Assembly: GCA_036244855.1 (NCBI GenBank)
Contig: BQKZ01000329.1
Coordinates: 85,166-149,165 of the forward strand
DNA length: 64,000 nucleotides
Direction: 5' to 3'
DNA from: Temnopleurus reevesii
Lineage: Eukaryota; Echinodermata; Echinoidea; Temnopleuroida; Temnopleuridae
In this document: positions 31,049-43,695 of the stretch, piece by piece
How the letters are laid out: each line of letters begins with the position of its first letter
Numbering within the stretch: position 1 is the stretch's first letter
The notes under the pieces: model-generated
What the model saw: the letters and a program-made list of their open reading frames with translations, nothing else
What the model was told of the DNA's origin: nothing
Databases searched by the model: none
Translations under genes and position numbers: made by a program

Positions 31049-32044
31049 TAATTTAAGAGCCACGTTGCGGGGAAAGTATACTTGAAGTGGACTTGACAAC
31101 CATTTCGCGGATCCCTAATCTGAACGTGGACAGACTGGCTTCCAAACCAGCTTCCAAAACTAGTTAAGTATGGGAGCCACTTTGAAAGCAAGGTTTGAAC
31201 GGGGCCTTCTTGGTAAAAAAAAAAGACGGGGAATGGATGACTTTCGGATACATCAAATTGAAAAGTCCATCGCGGGTTAAATGTAGAACAGAATATCAGA
31301 GATCGAAGTGAATATTGTTAAGGCAGGTGGATTGGTTTCAGAAATCCTTGCTAAAGTGAAATAGTGTAATGATTCATCATTTGATTTGTAGGACATGGGA
31401 ATGCATTCGGGAATTATAATACTTTTTTCACGCAGGAATTTTCGCAAAGTGCCCTTAACAGCTGTTTTCATGTTCGGTGGTGTGATACTTACTCCCGCCA
31501 CAAATGGTCGGGTGGAAGAAATCCATTTTAATCTTAAAGGTCCTGACATATGATGGTCAGGACGATGAATGCGATGTAAAGCGAGCTTGCATTCTAAAGT
31601 ATTGTTTAACATGCATACGAAATAGTCATGCACGAAATCTAGAGATGAACGTTAAAAGTCATTATTCTAGTTTGTTAATTCTGATTGGAAATTTGGAAAT
31701 TCATTCATAAAATTTCATTGACATGATAAGTCAGTATTTTGTTTGAATTCCTACGCTAGTCACTTTGAGCACAAGGGACAGAGGTCTGAGGCAAAGTTAA
31801 CAACCGCCATTCAAGCATTTCAGTCCTTCTGATTCTGTGGAAAATTCTTGAACAAGAGTCACACCTGCAACTCTCTAATATAATCATGATGCTATTGTGA
31901 ATAGTTTTGTTGTATTTCCTTTATTACTTACGACTTTGTGTACGTTCGAATTTGGGAAAGAATGGAAATGAAACGATTTGAGTTTATCTGAAGTCGTTTA
32001 CTTTGTCCTAGTCCTCTGTCCCTGCTGCTCACAGTACATGGTCT
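31049..32044. other. No gene recognised
   Basis: A 118-codon minus-strand frame at 31277-31633 has no motif I recognise and overlaps a TTAAAGGTCCTGACATATGA stretch that resembles a repeat at 56577; I treat it as non-coding. Confidence 0.5.
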
Positions 32045-32188
32045 TAAAGCCCCGGTCACCATGGTCACATAGGACCCCGGAAGCAACACGATTCACGCCG
32101 ACTCGTTGTTCTGAGGCAGTTAACTGTGAATTAACAATGAGTCGGGTGAATCGTGTTGTTTCCGGGGTCCTGTGTGACCGGGGACTTA
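32045..32188 (-). mobile_element. Family C foldback element, copy 3 (inverted)
   Basis: TTAAAGCCCCGGTCAC on the left and GTGTGACCGGGGACTT on the right. The centre reads CAGTTAACTGTGAATTAA, so it lies opposite to copies 1 and 2. The left arm has a ~10 bp insertion that doubles GGTCAC around CATG. Confidence 0.8.
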
Positions 32189-32781
32189 CTGTCTCTCCTT
32201 CGGGCTACCAGTTATGTTGGCCCTGTTGCTTTGTGTGATGAGCGAGTGGAATTTCAGTACCTCAAGGCAAAATGCTGGCAGACGTAACCGACGCACAGTG
32301 TTGTATACTTTTACTTCAACTCACGGCTTACGAGCAAATAAAAACAAATCAAAAACAATTTCTTCGCCTCAAATTTGGGGGCTTGAACAGCAAAAGAGAA
32401 AAAAAGGGGGAAATAAGTCATCACCTCATTTGGCACCCATCTTTTTGATCGGTGAAATTAACCTAAAATTTGGCGCCACTAGCTCTGACCCGGGGGTGAG
32501 GGAAACTACCGGCCCACCCAACCCCCTCCCCACGGTGCGCGCATGAGATATTTAGTTTACATATACTATCAACCATAAAAGGTAACATTTACTATCTGGA
32601 AGTTGAGACTTTTTAAACAAAAATAATGTTTAACAACGTATTTAAGTAAAACAGAAGGGGGGGGGGGAGAACAAAAATGCCTTATATTCAGTTACGGTGC
32701 TATCGATGTATTGATATATTTTGTGTGTATGTGTATGCCAGCGTCATATTTTTGTGAGGAATAGTGCGACTAATTGCGACT

Positions 32782-33039
32782 TTAAGGGATAAGTCACACC
32801 GTTACGTTGTTGGCCTGTGTGCATAGCCCAGCAATTTTTGAAAATGAAATATACGCATATCAGATGGTGGACTAGCGATCGGCCTGCGCTCAATTTAGGA
32901 GCGTACGCCGATCGTCATTTGACCGTATGATCAGCGTCTTTGAGTGTCCAGTGAACGTTTTAATTTAATTCATTTCATTTCATTTCATTTATGAAAACCC
33001 CTGGGCCGACAAAAATGCAAAGGTGTGAGTTGGCCTAAA
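32782..33039. mobile_element. Family A MITE, copy 4
   Basis: Left TTAAGGGATAAGTCACACCG; inner palindromic block GATCGGCCTGCGCTC...GAGCGTACGCCGATCG; right GCAAAGGTGTGAGTTGGCCT. An (ATTTC)n stretch (about 32963-32990) expands it. Confidence 0.65.
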
Positions 33040-33235
33040 TACACACGTCTCCATGTCTCATTCGGCACTAAATTTGTTTCTGTGAATAATAATAGACTAA
33101 TAAGAATTATGAACACAATTGAACGTATGGATATTAGTTGAGTACCAAGAATGTCATGTTTGACAACCATGACGTTATTGTGTAATTGACGTTGAAAGCT
33201 CAGTACATTTGAAACATTTTGTATAGTGTATCGTC

Positions 33236-33424
33236 CATGTTTTCACGAAGTGACGGGAGGCAAAGGGTATTTTTGCATGAAGACAAAGAAATCCCGACCT
33301 AGCGGCAATTCTACGGCCATCCTACCAAACAACGTGTTAATTCTATAGAAGGACACATTTCGATGGATTTGTTACTCATTTCGTGTAACAGTACTCTCTG
33401 GCTCCCGTCACGTCGTGAAAACAC
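33236..33424. mobile_element. Family K inverted-repeat MITE, copy 1
   Basis: TTTTCACGAAGTGACGGGAG ... CTCCCGTCACGTCGTGAAAA. The second blocks are also inverted: CAAAGGGTATTTTTGCATGA / TTTCGTGTAACAGTACTCTC. Confidence 0.8.
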
Positions 33425-33458
33425 GGACGATTATAAGTATCGAAATTAATGCCATAAT

Positions 33459-33618
33459 CCAGGGGGCGAGGGGTCTTACCCTTCTATTTGCGATGTCGGG
33501 GTGCCGTCCTGAAAGGCCAGGGGATGCAACATTTCTTTTGTTCGTTGTTTTTTTAATATTATTTTGCTTTAAAAAAATCCGCCCCTCCCTAGTTGGAAAG
33601 TACCGGATACGCCCCTGA
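33459..33618. mobile_element. Possible hAT-like MITE (CAGGGG termini)
   Basis: CAGGGGGCGAGGGGTC at the left and the complement of CCGGATACGCCCCTG at the right (CAGGGGCGTATCCGG). Such ends recur in animal hAT-type MITEs (general knowledge). No 8-bp duplication found. Confidence 0.35.
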
Positions 33619-33974
33619 TTGTGGTTGGTTCTTGATAACACCTCGGTTATTTTGTCAAAGCTTAGCTTCGAGTTTAACTGCAGTCATTATGTTCGAATAG
33701 CTTTATTAAAGAAGTGAGAAACGAATTACGGAAATCTTATAAAGATAGAGATGAACGAGAATGTATTGGTAGATATAATGTCTGTTTCCATGGTGATATA
33801 ATGCTACATCTAAAGCACGTTGGATAACGTATGTTTAATTCTTCAGTAATGCGCAATATATGAATCCTTCTTTCAATAGTTACATGATAAAAGGAATAAA
33901 CATATATTTCACTTTCTAACTTTAAAAAGAAATGAAAAATATATTTTGTTCTAATTTGATATTGTTGCTGTAGT

Positions 33975-34142
33975 TTGGTTTCTTTTTATCACTTTTCATC
34001 ATTTTTCTATGACAGCTTCCTCTTCATCTTATTTTCCTTCTCTTATTCCTTCTACTCCTCTTTCTATTTATTTTTTTCCGATGCTACATCTTCTAATTCC
34101 TCTTCCCTTTCGTCTCATTTTCGCTGCTGCTTGTCATTTCCT

Positions 34143-34240
<98 letters not shown>

Positions 34241-35170
34241 TTCTTCTTCTTCTTCTTCTTCTTCTTCTTCTTCTTCTTCTCCTACCTATCTCTATAAGCA
34301 ATGTTTCCATATCTAATTCAGATCGTACTGTACATGATCCATCGTAATTATTCTCCCTTCTATTTCAGCCCCTATCTGAATATATTCTTCACCATCTTAT
34401 CCTATTTTCCTTCTTTTATCCTTTCTTCTGTTATTTTCTTCTTCCTTTTTTTCTTTTTCATTGTCTTATTCTTCCTCATTCCTCTTTCTGTACGTCCCAT
34501 CTTGTCCTGTTCGTCACCACCCTCGTCTTCTTCTTTTTAAGTCCATATTGATCTAATCGGTGTTTCCACATCTTCTGTAGATCGTGTTCTACATGTTCTT
34601 CATCGTAAACAAAATCTTTGCTTTGGTTTATATTCTTCTGAATAATCTTTCATGCAACTTCATCCTTATATTTTATTATTATTATCCCCTTTTTAATTCT
34701 TCTTCTTTTCTAATTTCTTCTTTTTTTTCTACCTTTTTTCTGTTTCCTCTTCCTCTTCTTTGTTTCGTCTTCTCCTTATCCTCCTCCTTCTTCTCTTTTT
34801 TGTTATACTTCCTCCTTCCATCGCATCGTCCGAGTCCCTTTTCTGCTTCATCTACTACTTGCTAATGCTTTTGTTTTCCCTCTTACTTTTCTTTTTTTTC
34901 ACATTGAGTGAATAAATGTTTCATCTACTTTAGAACGTACTCTATTTGATCCATCGCAATCATTTTCCTTATATTACTCATATTTCTGAATATTTGTCTA
35001 CAACATCTTATCCTCAATTTTTTGTACGTTCTTTTTATTTTTTTTTAATTCCTCTTCTCTTTTCCCTTTTTTGCGTTTCTTTTAACTCCATTTCTTTCTT
35101 TTCTTCATCGTCTTCTTCTTCTTCGTCTTGTTCTTGTTCTTGTTCTTGTTCTTCTTCTCTTTCATGATCT
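33975..35170 (+). repeat. Pyrimidine-rich composite with three conserved ~100 bp blocks and a (TTC)n tract
   Basis: A long TTC tract at 34139-34282, with TTCTTG units at 35120-35160. Blocks at about 34301, 34558 and 34916 share ATGTTTCCATATCT..AGATCGTACT..ACATGATCCATCGTAAT and CTGAATAT...CATCTTATCC. Serine- or leucine-rich open frames here only read the TTC repeat. Confidence 0.8.
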
Positions 35171-35792
35171 CCTTACTTCTATTCCACCATTTTTCTGTTA
35201 TTCGTTTCCTTCCCCTCCAAATCATTTTCCCTTCAATGTGATGGATAATGATATGGTACGTATTTCTTTGTGTAAGGGAGCCTAAATAACTAACGTAACA
35301 AAATAAAAACAGTGTTGTGATTGTGAGTATAACTACCGGAACTTAGATCAAGAATGGCGCCCGTTTAGAAACACATCCTTCGGGATCGCTTTTCACTCTG
35401 TCTGTCTCTTCTTAGTATATCGATGAGAAAGCCATATCATTACATGCAGCACATAAGAACCACGAACGAGTATAATGCGTGAACGGATGCTCCAATGTCT
35501 ATAATTTCAAGATCAGACTCGTTTTTTAGTTTAATGTTTTGGAGGTTTGAAGTACTAATCGAAAAAAAAAACAGTTGTTAACATTGTCATCCGTTTGTGT
35601 ATCATTATCTTCATTTGTTTTCGTTAGATGCAGCACGAAAGTAAGTTTGCACAACTCGCCTTCTAGCCTTCTCCTCCGGAACAAGACGCGAAGGCGAGTC
35701 GGTACAAATTGCTTTCTTGCATTATCTTCTTAAACAAGGCGCCAATATTAGTTTGCATTTATATCCATGTGTGCACGGCGGGGAGAAGGGGG

Positions 35793-35898
35793 NNNNNNNN
35801 NNNNNNNNNNNNNNNNNNNNNNNNNNNNNNNNNNNNNNNNNNNNNNNNNNNNNNNNNNNNNNNNNNNNNNNNNNNNNNNNNNNNNNNNNNNNNNNNNN
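35793..35898. other. Assembly gap (106 N)
   Basis: Continuous N. Sequence before it ends in a G-rich GGGGAGAAGGGGG, a plausible cause of the break. Confidence 1.
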
Positions 35899-36214
35899 AA
35901 TACTGGGTGCACGCATGACGTCTCATGTATTAGCTTCCGCACGACTATCGTCGTTTCTAATAAAAACTAAAGGTTTTAGCTATCGGTGTAAACCCGACTA
36001 TTAAAATAAAACGCGAGGGTACTTTCTTCCAACTCAGAAGCCTTCATGCCATTTTCTCTTTTTGTTCCTTCACCCTTTCTTCTCGAACGAACTCATTTGT
36101 GTCATCTAATTGCCAACAAACGGAGGTTGCATTTACCCAATCAATCCAACACACTATTGATTTGAACTCGCGGCTCTTTCACTCGAGATTTCCGGCGCTG
36201 GGGCCACGCCAGTG

Positions 36215-36720
36215 AGCATCTGATGTCAACCAGAGAGTGACAACTTCATTCTCTCTTTCATGGTCTAATGGGGGCAGTCACATCACTAGGCTGATCCCAC
36301 CCCGCTATCAAACTGCATCAACAAAATTGCAATCATGACTGTTTTGTTCCGTTTGATAGCTGATGTTTAAGTGAGCCTCTGATGTCAGACTGCGAGTGAC
36401 AACTTCATTCTCACTTTCATGGTCTAATGGTGGAGTCACACCGACGAACTGATCCCACCCCGCTATCAAACTGCATCGACAAAATTGCAATCATCAATGT
36501 TGTGTTCCGTTTGAAATCTGGTATTTCAAATGAAAATTGTCTCAATCTCTGTTTTCCAAATGTATTGATTAAGTAAAGCATTGATTTTATAGATAATATT
36601 TCGAATTTAAAACAATTCAGTTCGGCACAAGGGTGGTATAGACATGTAGGTGTGGCTGCACAAATCTATTGTCTAATGGGAAAGTCTCACCTCCAGGCTG
36701 ATCCCATCCTTCTGTCAAAC
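36215..36720 (+). repeat. Tandem repeat, ~159 bp period, two full units and a partial third
   Basis: GAGTGACAACTTCATTCTC...ATGGTCTAATGG...CTGATCCCACCCCGCTATCA occurs at 36236 and 36395. A third partial (GTCTAATGGGAAAGTCTCAC, GCTGATCCCATCC) is at about 36671-36720. A related GGGAGCAGTCACACC end occurs at 59818. Confidence 0.8.
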
Positions 36721-37852
36721 TTAGTTATCTTAAATTCAGATTATGTACTATGAATCGATGTTTTCTTTAATCATTGAATTTGAATAACGTAGATTGAGAA
36801 AATTTAGATTTAAACACTAGAATCGAAACGGAGTAGGACAGTGACAATTTTTACTATGTGGATGTGTTTGATACTGGCAATGTGTGATTATTATGTTGGT
36901 GTGACTGGCTATGAGAATATGTTTAACGCAATGGATAACATCATCGAAAGTCCACAACTGAATCTAGCCGATTCAGCCTGTGCTATATTCATTATTCTAC
37001 ATTTTTAGCAAAACTTGTTTAATCGAGATTCACCTGAATATCATAAGTTTTTCTGCATGGTTTTATTTTATTTATTTATTTTTCTTTATCTCTGATCATA
37101 TGAATCTCTTGTAAATATCGTAATTTGTCATTAATTTCTATGTAAATCATCATTTGTATTTTCAAAGTTTATTTACTATGGTTTGATTTAAATAAATACA
37201 TAAATAAAAAATAAAGTTTATGGTATGCTTTTCTATACAATCCATAACAATGAGATTTTCTTTTAGCACCCGGCCGCTTGTCTTTCGTCAGAAACTCATG
37301 CGCTAATTCATCTCTGTGGGGAGATCGGTGAGTAAAGCATGATCGCTTTACTGAAAATGCGACGCCCCTCCAGCAGACCACATTGAAATAAAGTGAAATG
37401 TGTGAATCGGTTCCCCGTTTAACACCTTTGAATTGCCATTTAACATGAATCAGTCAATTCATATCTGCATATACACATGATAAAAGATTAAATGAAAAAT
37501 ACACGGGCAGAAAAAACAACAACAACAACAATATCCGGATGCCTTAAACGATTAAGTTCTATGACGTAGGAAAACAAATCGAACCCGATTGAACTGGAAT
37601 TGTTTCTCGTACAACATACTATTTAGCACGCGCCGTGTATCGACAAAATGCAGCTTCGAATATCCGGTGTTGAACTTGTCACTTTGTGTGGATTTACTGT
37701 CAGTGGTTGGGATGATCGGTTGCTATGTGGGGGCTAAAACATTGCGGGTGCAATAGTTCATTAAAAACAAAGGAATGATAGTGAGGAAGAGATGTTTTGC
37801 ATGTGTATGGGATTTTATATTTTATTCATTCATTTGATTTTATTTTATTTTC
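36721..37852. other. No gene
   Basis: AT-rich, with a short (AAC)n at 37515-37530. Confidence 0.6.
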
Positions 37853-38105
37853 GAGAGTGTATGAAGTCCTTGGACTTCAATCAAGAGGATCTAGGTTCGA
37901 TTCCCATTATCACTAATTTCCTTTGCCAAGAAATTTACCCTCTCAAGCCATTATTACCCAGGTGCTATTTGGGTACTGGTAGGAACTAACCGTCCTGTCG
38001 TTGGTTTAACAGTGTGCGCCTAACAGGCAACTTGCTTTAACTGGATAACAATGATGTGAAGTGCTTTTGGTAAGTTTCAATAGGAAGTGGTAAAGTGTTA
38101 TATTT
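37853..38105 (+). mobile_element. Diverged tRNA-derived SINE
   Basis: GATCTAGGTTCGATTCCC holds a perfect B box, followed by CTTTGCCAAGAAATTTACCC, then GGTAGGAACTAACCGTCC, and it ends near ATATTATTATTAC. It is clearly related to the 13.7 kb element but old. Confidence 0.6.
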
Positions 38106-38656
38106 AAAACCATATATTATTATTACTATGAAGTCTGAAATCTCCCCAGGTGGTGCGAGAGAAAGGGAACTACTTGCCTGAAAGGGCAAAATAAATTTAT
38201 AATCATTCAGATATTTTGAAATAGATATTACAATTTTTCACTATCATCTTGATAATGAGAAATGTAATATTAACAGAATTTATAGAGTGTTTAGTACACA
38301 GTGTTCCTAAACGCTCGGTTGCATTATTACTCATCTTTATCAAAATAAAAGTACAAATCATTAACATTTCAAAAGAATGATGTAGGGTGATTTGTAACTA
38401 TAATGATTCCCTTTCCAGGAAACAGACTCGCTCAAGTTCAAGGTCATAAATGTTGCACTATTACAAATAATTTTACAAATGTTACAAAGGGCAATGCATA
38501 TCACCAATAAATTACATTGCCTCTTTAGATACGACATCTAATAATTTGAATTTCATGTGTCTTCTTGTGCTCTATTTAGTTCATGGACGAATTTCATGAC
38601 GACGTCGATCACAAGCTAGATCATAAGCCGACGTGGTCATATTTTATGGCATGATC

Positions 38657-38790
38657 TGGGGCTTGGAACAACAAAAAGAGATACGATCAATTTTGCGATT
38701 ACTCTATCTATTTTGTACACATTTTGCCATAGACTTACAATTAATATTTATCACAGATTTAATTGCATAATTTTGTGTTACAGGTCCCTG
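38657..38790. mobile_element. Family I foldback MITE, copy 3 (inverted orientation)
   Basis: GGGGCTTGGAACAACAAAAA ... TTTTGTGTTACAGGTCCCTG. It shares TTTTGCCATAGACTTACAAT with copy 2 on the opposite strand. Confidence 0.7.
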
Positions 38791-40727
38791 GACTGATACA
38801 AAAGCCCTTTCGTTTTCTGACAATATGGTTGATAAATAACGTTATCGGGAGCGATCAATTCAGTATATCATTATATCACATTGATATACCTTGTTCTTCT
38901 GACTACAGTTCTAGTTCGCCGGCTCACATTCCTGTGTTTTTGCACAACTACTATCATTGCTCTATGGGAAATGCTTAGGGAGTACCAACTGTTGTATTCT
39001 CTATCAGGACAGCTATCAGGATGACACTGAGACGTGGCTGTTAATTAAGCTGGTATTTATTAATTATGGCGATGATTCATTCTCGATGATTTACAGGCGG
39101 GCTCTCATTAATCAGACATGTTCAATCTCTAGCTGTTGATCAAGACTCATTCAATTATACAATATCGTCACACCAACAAGAGCCAGAACGTGATTTTTAT
39201 TGTTTGGAATGCCTAAGCTGATGGATTTTGTGACGAAATTCGTAACTTCAAATTTAATACAACACAAACATGACAAAGGGAAAGGAGAATCTGAAAATAC
39301 ATGTATATAGTTCAAACCACTTACATTTAAGAGTTGTTGAAATTCGGCGATTTTTTATTTACATAAAGTGTGTAAAGGCACTCATGCGATTTCTAGTACA
39401 TCTTACAAACATCTGCAGAAGGATTTCAATGAGATGATAGAGTACTTAATGGCCATGGACATACAATCATTAGTGCAACAGATGTGATTTCTCAGAAAAT
39501 CGTCTGGTCTCATTTTTTCAATTGTTCATTTTGTTTTACCGCTTTTGTTGAATAACTGATGAGCAAGTTGGCTTCCAATTAGCATCTGGAATTACGACGG
39601 TCCAACATGATTTTTTTTTTCCAACCCACCATTATCTATTCTCCAAGATGTACTATTCAACAGGCAAAATTATTAAAAATGTTCCAATCAACCAACATTA
39701 GCTTGATTGACAAGTGTTTGTGCTCACATGTAAATGTCAACATTTTTTATTTTGGGACTTTATTAGGTAATAAGGAGACCCAATTTCAGTGCTAAAAACT
39801 TAGTTTTGACATTACAGTAGATGATGGCTAAGATAGATAAGATAAGAAATCCAGATATTAATGGTAACATTGTAAATTCGCGTACGTTTTGATGACGTTT
39901 CGCATACGTTGAAGCAATCACGTCAATGCTGGAAACGCGTGCTTAAGCCAACAGCACACGTTACGTTTGGTTCATGATCCTATACTTTTGACTAAATGAG
40001 CGTGTAATATAATATCCCCCGGAAGCATTCAAACCCATAATAATGTAGATAACCAGAGTAATCATAAACTCGGGAAAATCGCACACGGAAAGCCAAACCC
40101 GCTCCAAATCATGAAGACATCGGAACACTCGGAGCAGCCTTGACACTTTTTACGATTTGAAATAAAATGTCTACCCGTATCTGGAAGTAAAGCTAATTGA
40201 CGCATTGGAATGAAATGTTGAGAATACAAAACAATACTTCTCAGAACAAAAATTAGGTTGATTTTATTTTTCAAAATGTTTGTTTTAAATGCTACTTCGA
40301 TTCATTTCCAAATCGGGTCATAGGCTAATGGTAATGTGTGCGGCTGACTTTATCGTTTACGGTGATATTCTACTTGAAGGTATGACGTCATATTGGCTTT
40401 GACCCTATATATGTTTACAAGCAATCTGGGCTTTATGGTTAAACTTTTTTTTGCGAAGTTAGGGATTCGGCTGAAATTACATCCACCACGACAGGCCAAT
40501 GAAAACACATTAGGCAATTGTGTTGAAATGTAGAGGCATAATGGTGTTTCAGTTCCCTTTTTTTCTGATTCCAGGGGAAATTGTAAAAATATCTTCGTTT
40601 CCTTGCAGATTATTGAGAGGTTCAAGAAAGATTTATTTTGTTATCACACAGGGGTTTGCAATGATAGCAAAACACATTCGTGCATGCATTTACCTGAAGT
40701 TTTGTTATATAATAATTTGATAATGTA
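38791..40727. other. No gene; 1.9 kb
   Basis: Only short unrelated frames. No TIRs or SINE heads found. Confidence 0.6.
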
Positions 40728-40880
40728 ATGGTGATAACAATGATAACTACATTGATAATGATAATGTTAATAGTGATAATGATAATAATAATGATAATGA
40801 TAATAACAATAATAACAATAATGATAATGATAGTAATAATAATATTTGTGATGATATTATTAATAATAATGTTGTGTGAA
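40728..40880 (+). repeat. Imperfect GATAAT/AATAAC microsatellite
   Basis: ATGGTGATAACAATGATAAC followed by mixed ATAATGATAATG units over ~150 bp. Confidence 0.9.
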
Positions 40881-42409
40881 TATCTTTCAAATAATCATGA
40901 TAATCCTTGTAATTAGTGAAAATAATACATGCGTGATATGTTTAGCTCTTTTTAATAAGAGGCAGTGAATTTGACATGCAATTACGGACAAATTGGTATC
41001 AGTGTCTTTTTATTATGTAGGCGTTAATCAATTTAACTCGTAGCGGTCAGTGACAGACAGATGTTATTGAGATGACGAAATATGAAATTTTGACCTCTTG
41101 TTAGTCAAAAACCGGTCAATTTTCTCCGTCCGAGGCCACATAATGGATTGTCACTCGGACGTGTCGTGTTAAGTGTCATGACGATTCTCACAATTAAAAA
41201 AAAACAGCTTTCACACTATTGTACGGTTGCGTAGAGTTGCTGAGGCAGTCCGCAGAAAATTGATGCGTTCTCGAGAAAATATACGTAATACCTGCGCAGG
41301 ATTGCGCAGTGTTGCGTACCCTATTTGCACATTTACGTATAGGTAAGGCGGAGAGTTGCGCATAGTTGCGTGTACGGATTATGAGATCAAGACCCAAAAG
41401 TATGACAACCCCTTTAAAAGCGGTCGGTGAAAAGTATACTAAACATCGTAGGAAGACAGTGGGTTTTAGAAGTCACCAGTCATTTGAGCTAATATCGTGG
41501 CCAAAAAAAAATGTAAATACTTGTAAGGTTTGGCTGGGAAAGCTGAAATGCTTTTTATACATTTCATACGCAGCAAAATGAGAGCAGAGTGAAAACAATA
41601 TCCACCTTTTCAAGCAATATATGTATGCGACAAACGCCATGTACTTGTAAAGAGAATGCCAAATATCTTGAACAGTATACGTATGTACGAAACATAATAC
41701 AGATAAGTACAAGCATGGTACTTAGCAACAATATCATTGACGCAATGTGAAATACTTAAGATACCAATTTAACGAATTATTTTATATCATTTTCTATTTA
41801 TATGCACTTGAACATATTTCTTTGTATGCAAATGTATCGGATCATTTTTATGGATATGAATAACAAACATATTTGGAGCACAGTTTCTTAATCTAACACT
41901 CACCATGTATTTGCACGTGATATTTACATGAGTTGCTACTTCAGAAGTAATAGTCCAAGTAAGTTAAATAAGAAGGGCCTCCAATTTCAGTAAAATGCTT
42001 GTTTAATGCATACTCAATTAAATATTTATTTAGTATATCGAATGTTTAAAACTGGAAAGACGAATAAGAAGTGTTTTGTAAAGAAAAATTATGATGTAAA
42101 GGTGAACATGTAATTATGCCATGCATCCCACTTGACGAGAAGAAAAAAACAAAATAAAGTTATTTAGAGCAATTATATATCTGCATCATGAGTAGAGAGA
42201 AGAAAGGACTTGGACAAAGTAGACACATTTATTCAGGTCACCACAATATCTTTACCGTCTGAGGAAAGAGGATAACCTTCCCTTTGATTCTCTGAAAAGG
42301 TTAGATAACTGTTCAATTTATATAACAGGTATGAAATATATTTGGTGAGAAGGTAGCTGTATTGTAAATGTTTCATGTAAACTAATTTGGTAAGGCCAAA
42401 TTATTTGTC
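40881..42409. other. No gene; TTGCG-word cluster
   Basis: Five TTGCGYR words between 41222 and 41375, and a small CGTCCGAG / CTCGGACG inverted pair at 41131-41161. The rest is AT-rich. Confidence 0.5.
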
Positions 42410-43603
42410 TCTTCTGATCACAGGATTGTCTAAAGTAGATGTGAAATAAAATGAAGACCGCCGATGTGATGGTGGTGGTAGTGGTTGTTTAGGTGGAGGT
42501 GATGATGATGATGCTGATGATGATGACGATGCTGCTGATGAAGAGGATAATGATGATGCTGCTGCTTCTGCTGCTGCTGATGATGATGATGATGGTGATG
42601 GCAATAATGCTGCTGATGGTGGTGGTGATAGATGGATATTTTGTTGTTGCTGATGATGATGATGGTGATGATGATGACAATGATGACGATGGTAATGATG
42701 ATGATAGGGATGATGATGATGATGATGATGATGTTGATGGTAATGATTGTAATGATGATGATGGGGATGATGATGATGGTGGTGATGATGACGATGATGA
42801 ATATGATGATGATGATGATGATGATGATGATGGGGATGATGATGGTGATGATGATGATGATGATGATGGTAATGATGATGATGGTGATGATGATGATGGT
42901 GGTGATGATGATCCTAATGATGACGACGACGATGATGATGATGATGATGATCATGATAACCACGATATTACCTGTGGCGTTCACGTTATTGTTAATTATA
43001 GTAGTAATTAACAATGAAGGGGACAATAATGAAGATAGTAATTGTGTCGGCTATGCTGGTAACGGTCCTTGTGTTATTAAATGTCCATGTTGCACTGACT
43101 GGTGAAATATACTGACTTCTTAGCCTGTAGTAACAATACTAATGATTATAATGGTGGCAATATACATTATCTACGATATATATGTATATATTTACTACTC
43201 TTTGTCTCTCACTTGTATACGTTATAGCTATTGTAATACACATTTTTTAGATATCAATGTACGTGTTCAAGTCAATATAAAAAAAAATCTTCAAAGGCTT
43301 TTGCCAATTTGCCTGTGACTTATTCAACTGGGCCAAAATTACAATGTTTTATAGGATTATCATTTTCCGGTCTTAATTTCATAACTGCCTTTTAGAGTGT
43401 GTTATTTTGGATATCTGGTTTAGTAAACAGCATACGTCTAAAATTACAATCACAAATTTGTCAAAATAGTTGTAACTGATATAGAAATAGTATTTTTAGG
43501 TACAAACATGACAATCATATGAACGGAAATATACGTATAACTGCAGCAACTTCTTGATAAGTGATTTATGATTTCCTTCCGGATAATGTCTTTTTCTCTC
43601 ACC

Positions 43604-43608
<5 letters not shown>

Positions 43609-43658
<50 letters not shown>
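43609..43658 (+). repeat. (CT)n microsatellite
   Basis: About 25 CT units; followed by more pyrimidine-rich sequence to 43695. Confidence 0.95.
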
Positions 43659-43660
<2 letters not shown>

Positions 43661-43695
43661 CTGCCTCTCCCCTCTCTTTTCCCCTTTTCTATCTC

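Noticed and set aside
30160..31210. Larger element enclosing 30.2-31.2 kb, suggested by CCCCGTTCA at 30212 and GAACGGGGCC at about 31197
   Set aside because: The two ends are short and the interior is a mosaic of other elements; not enough to call.
31277..31633. 118-codon minus-strand frame
   Set aside because: No motif recognised, no homologous second exon, and overlap with repeat-like sequence.
33975..34347. Serine-rich and leucine-rich ~112-codon frames
   Set aside because: Readings of a TTC/CTT microsatellite.
35709..36004. Frames running through X residues
   Set aside because: They cross the 106-base N gap and have no sequence support.
36308..36490. 60-codon minus-strand frame
   Set aside because: Lies wholly within the 159-bp tandem repeat.
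42430..43105. Long open frames on both strands rich in D, M, I or S
   Set aside because: They only translate the GAT trinucleotide array; composition is monotonous and flanks are non-coding.
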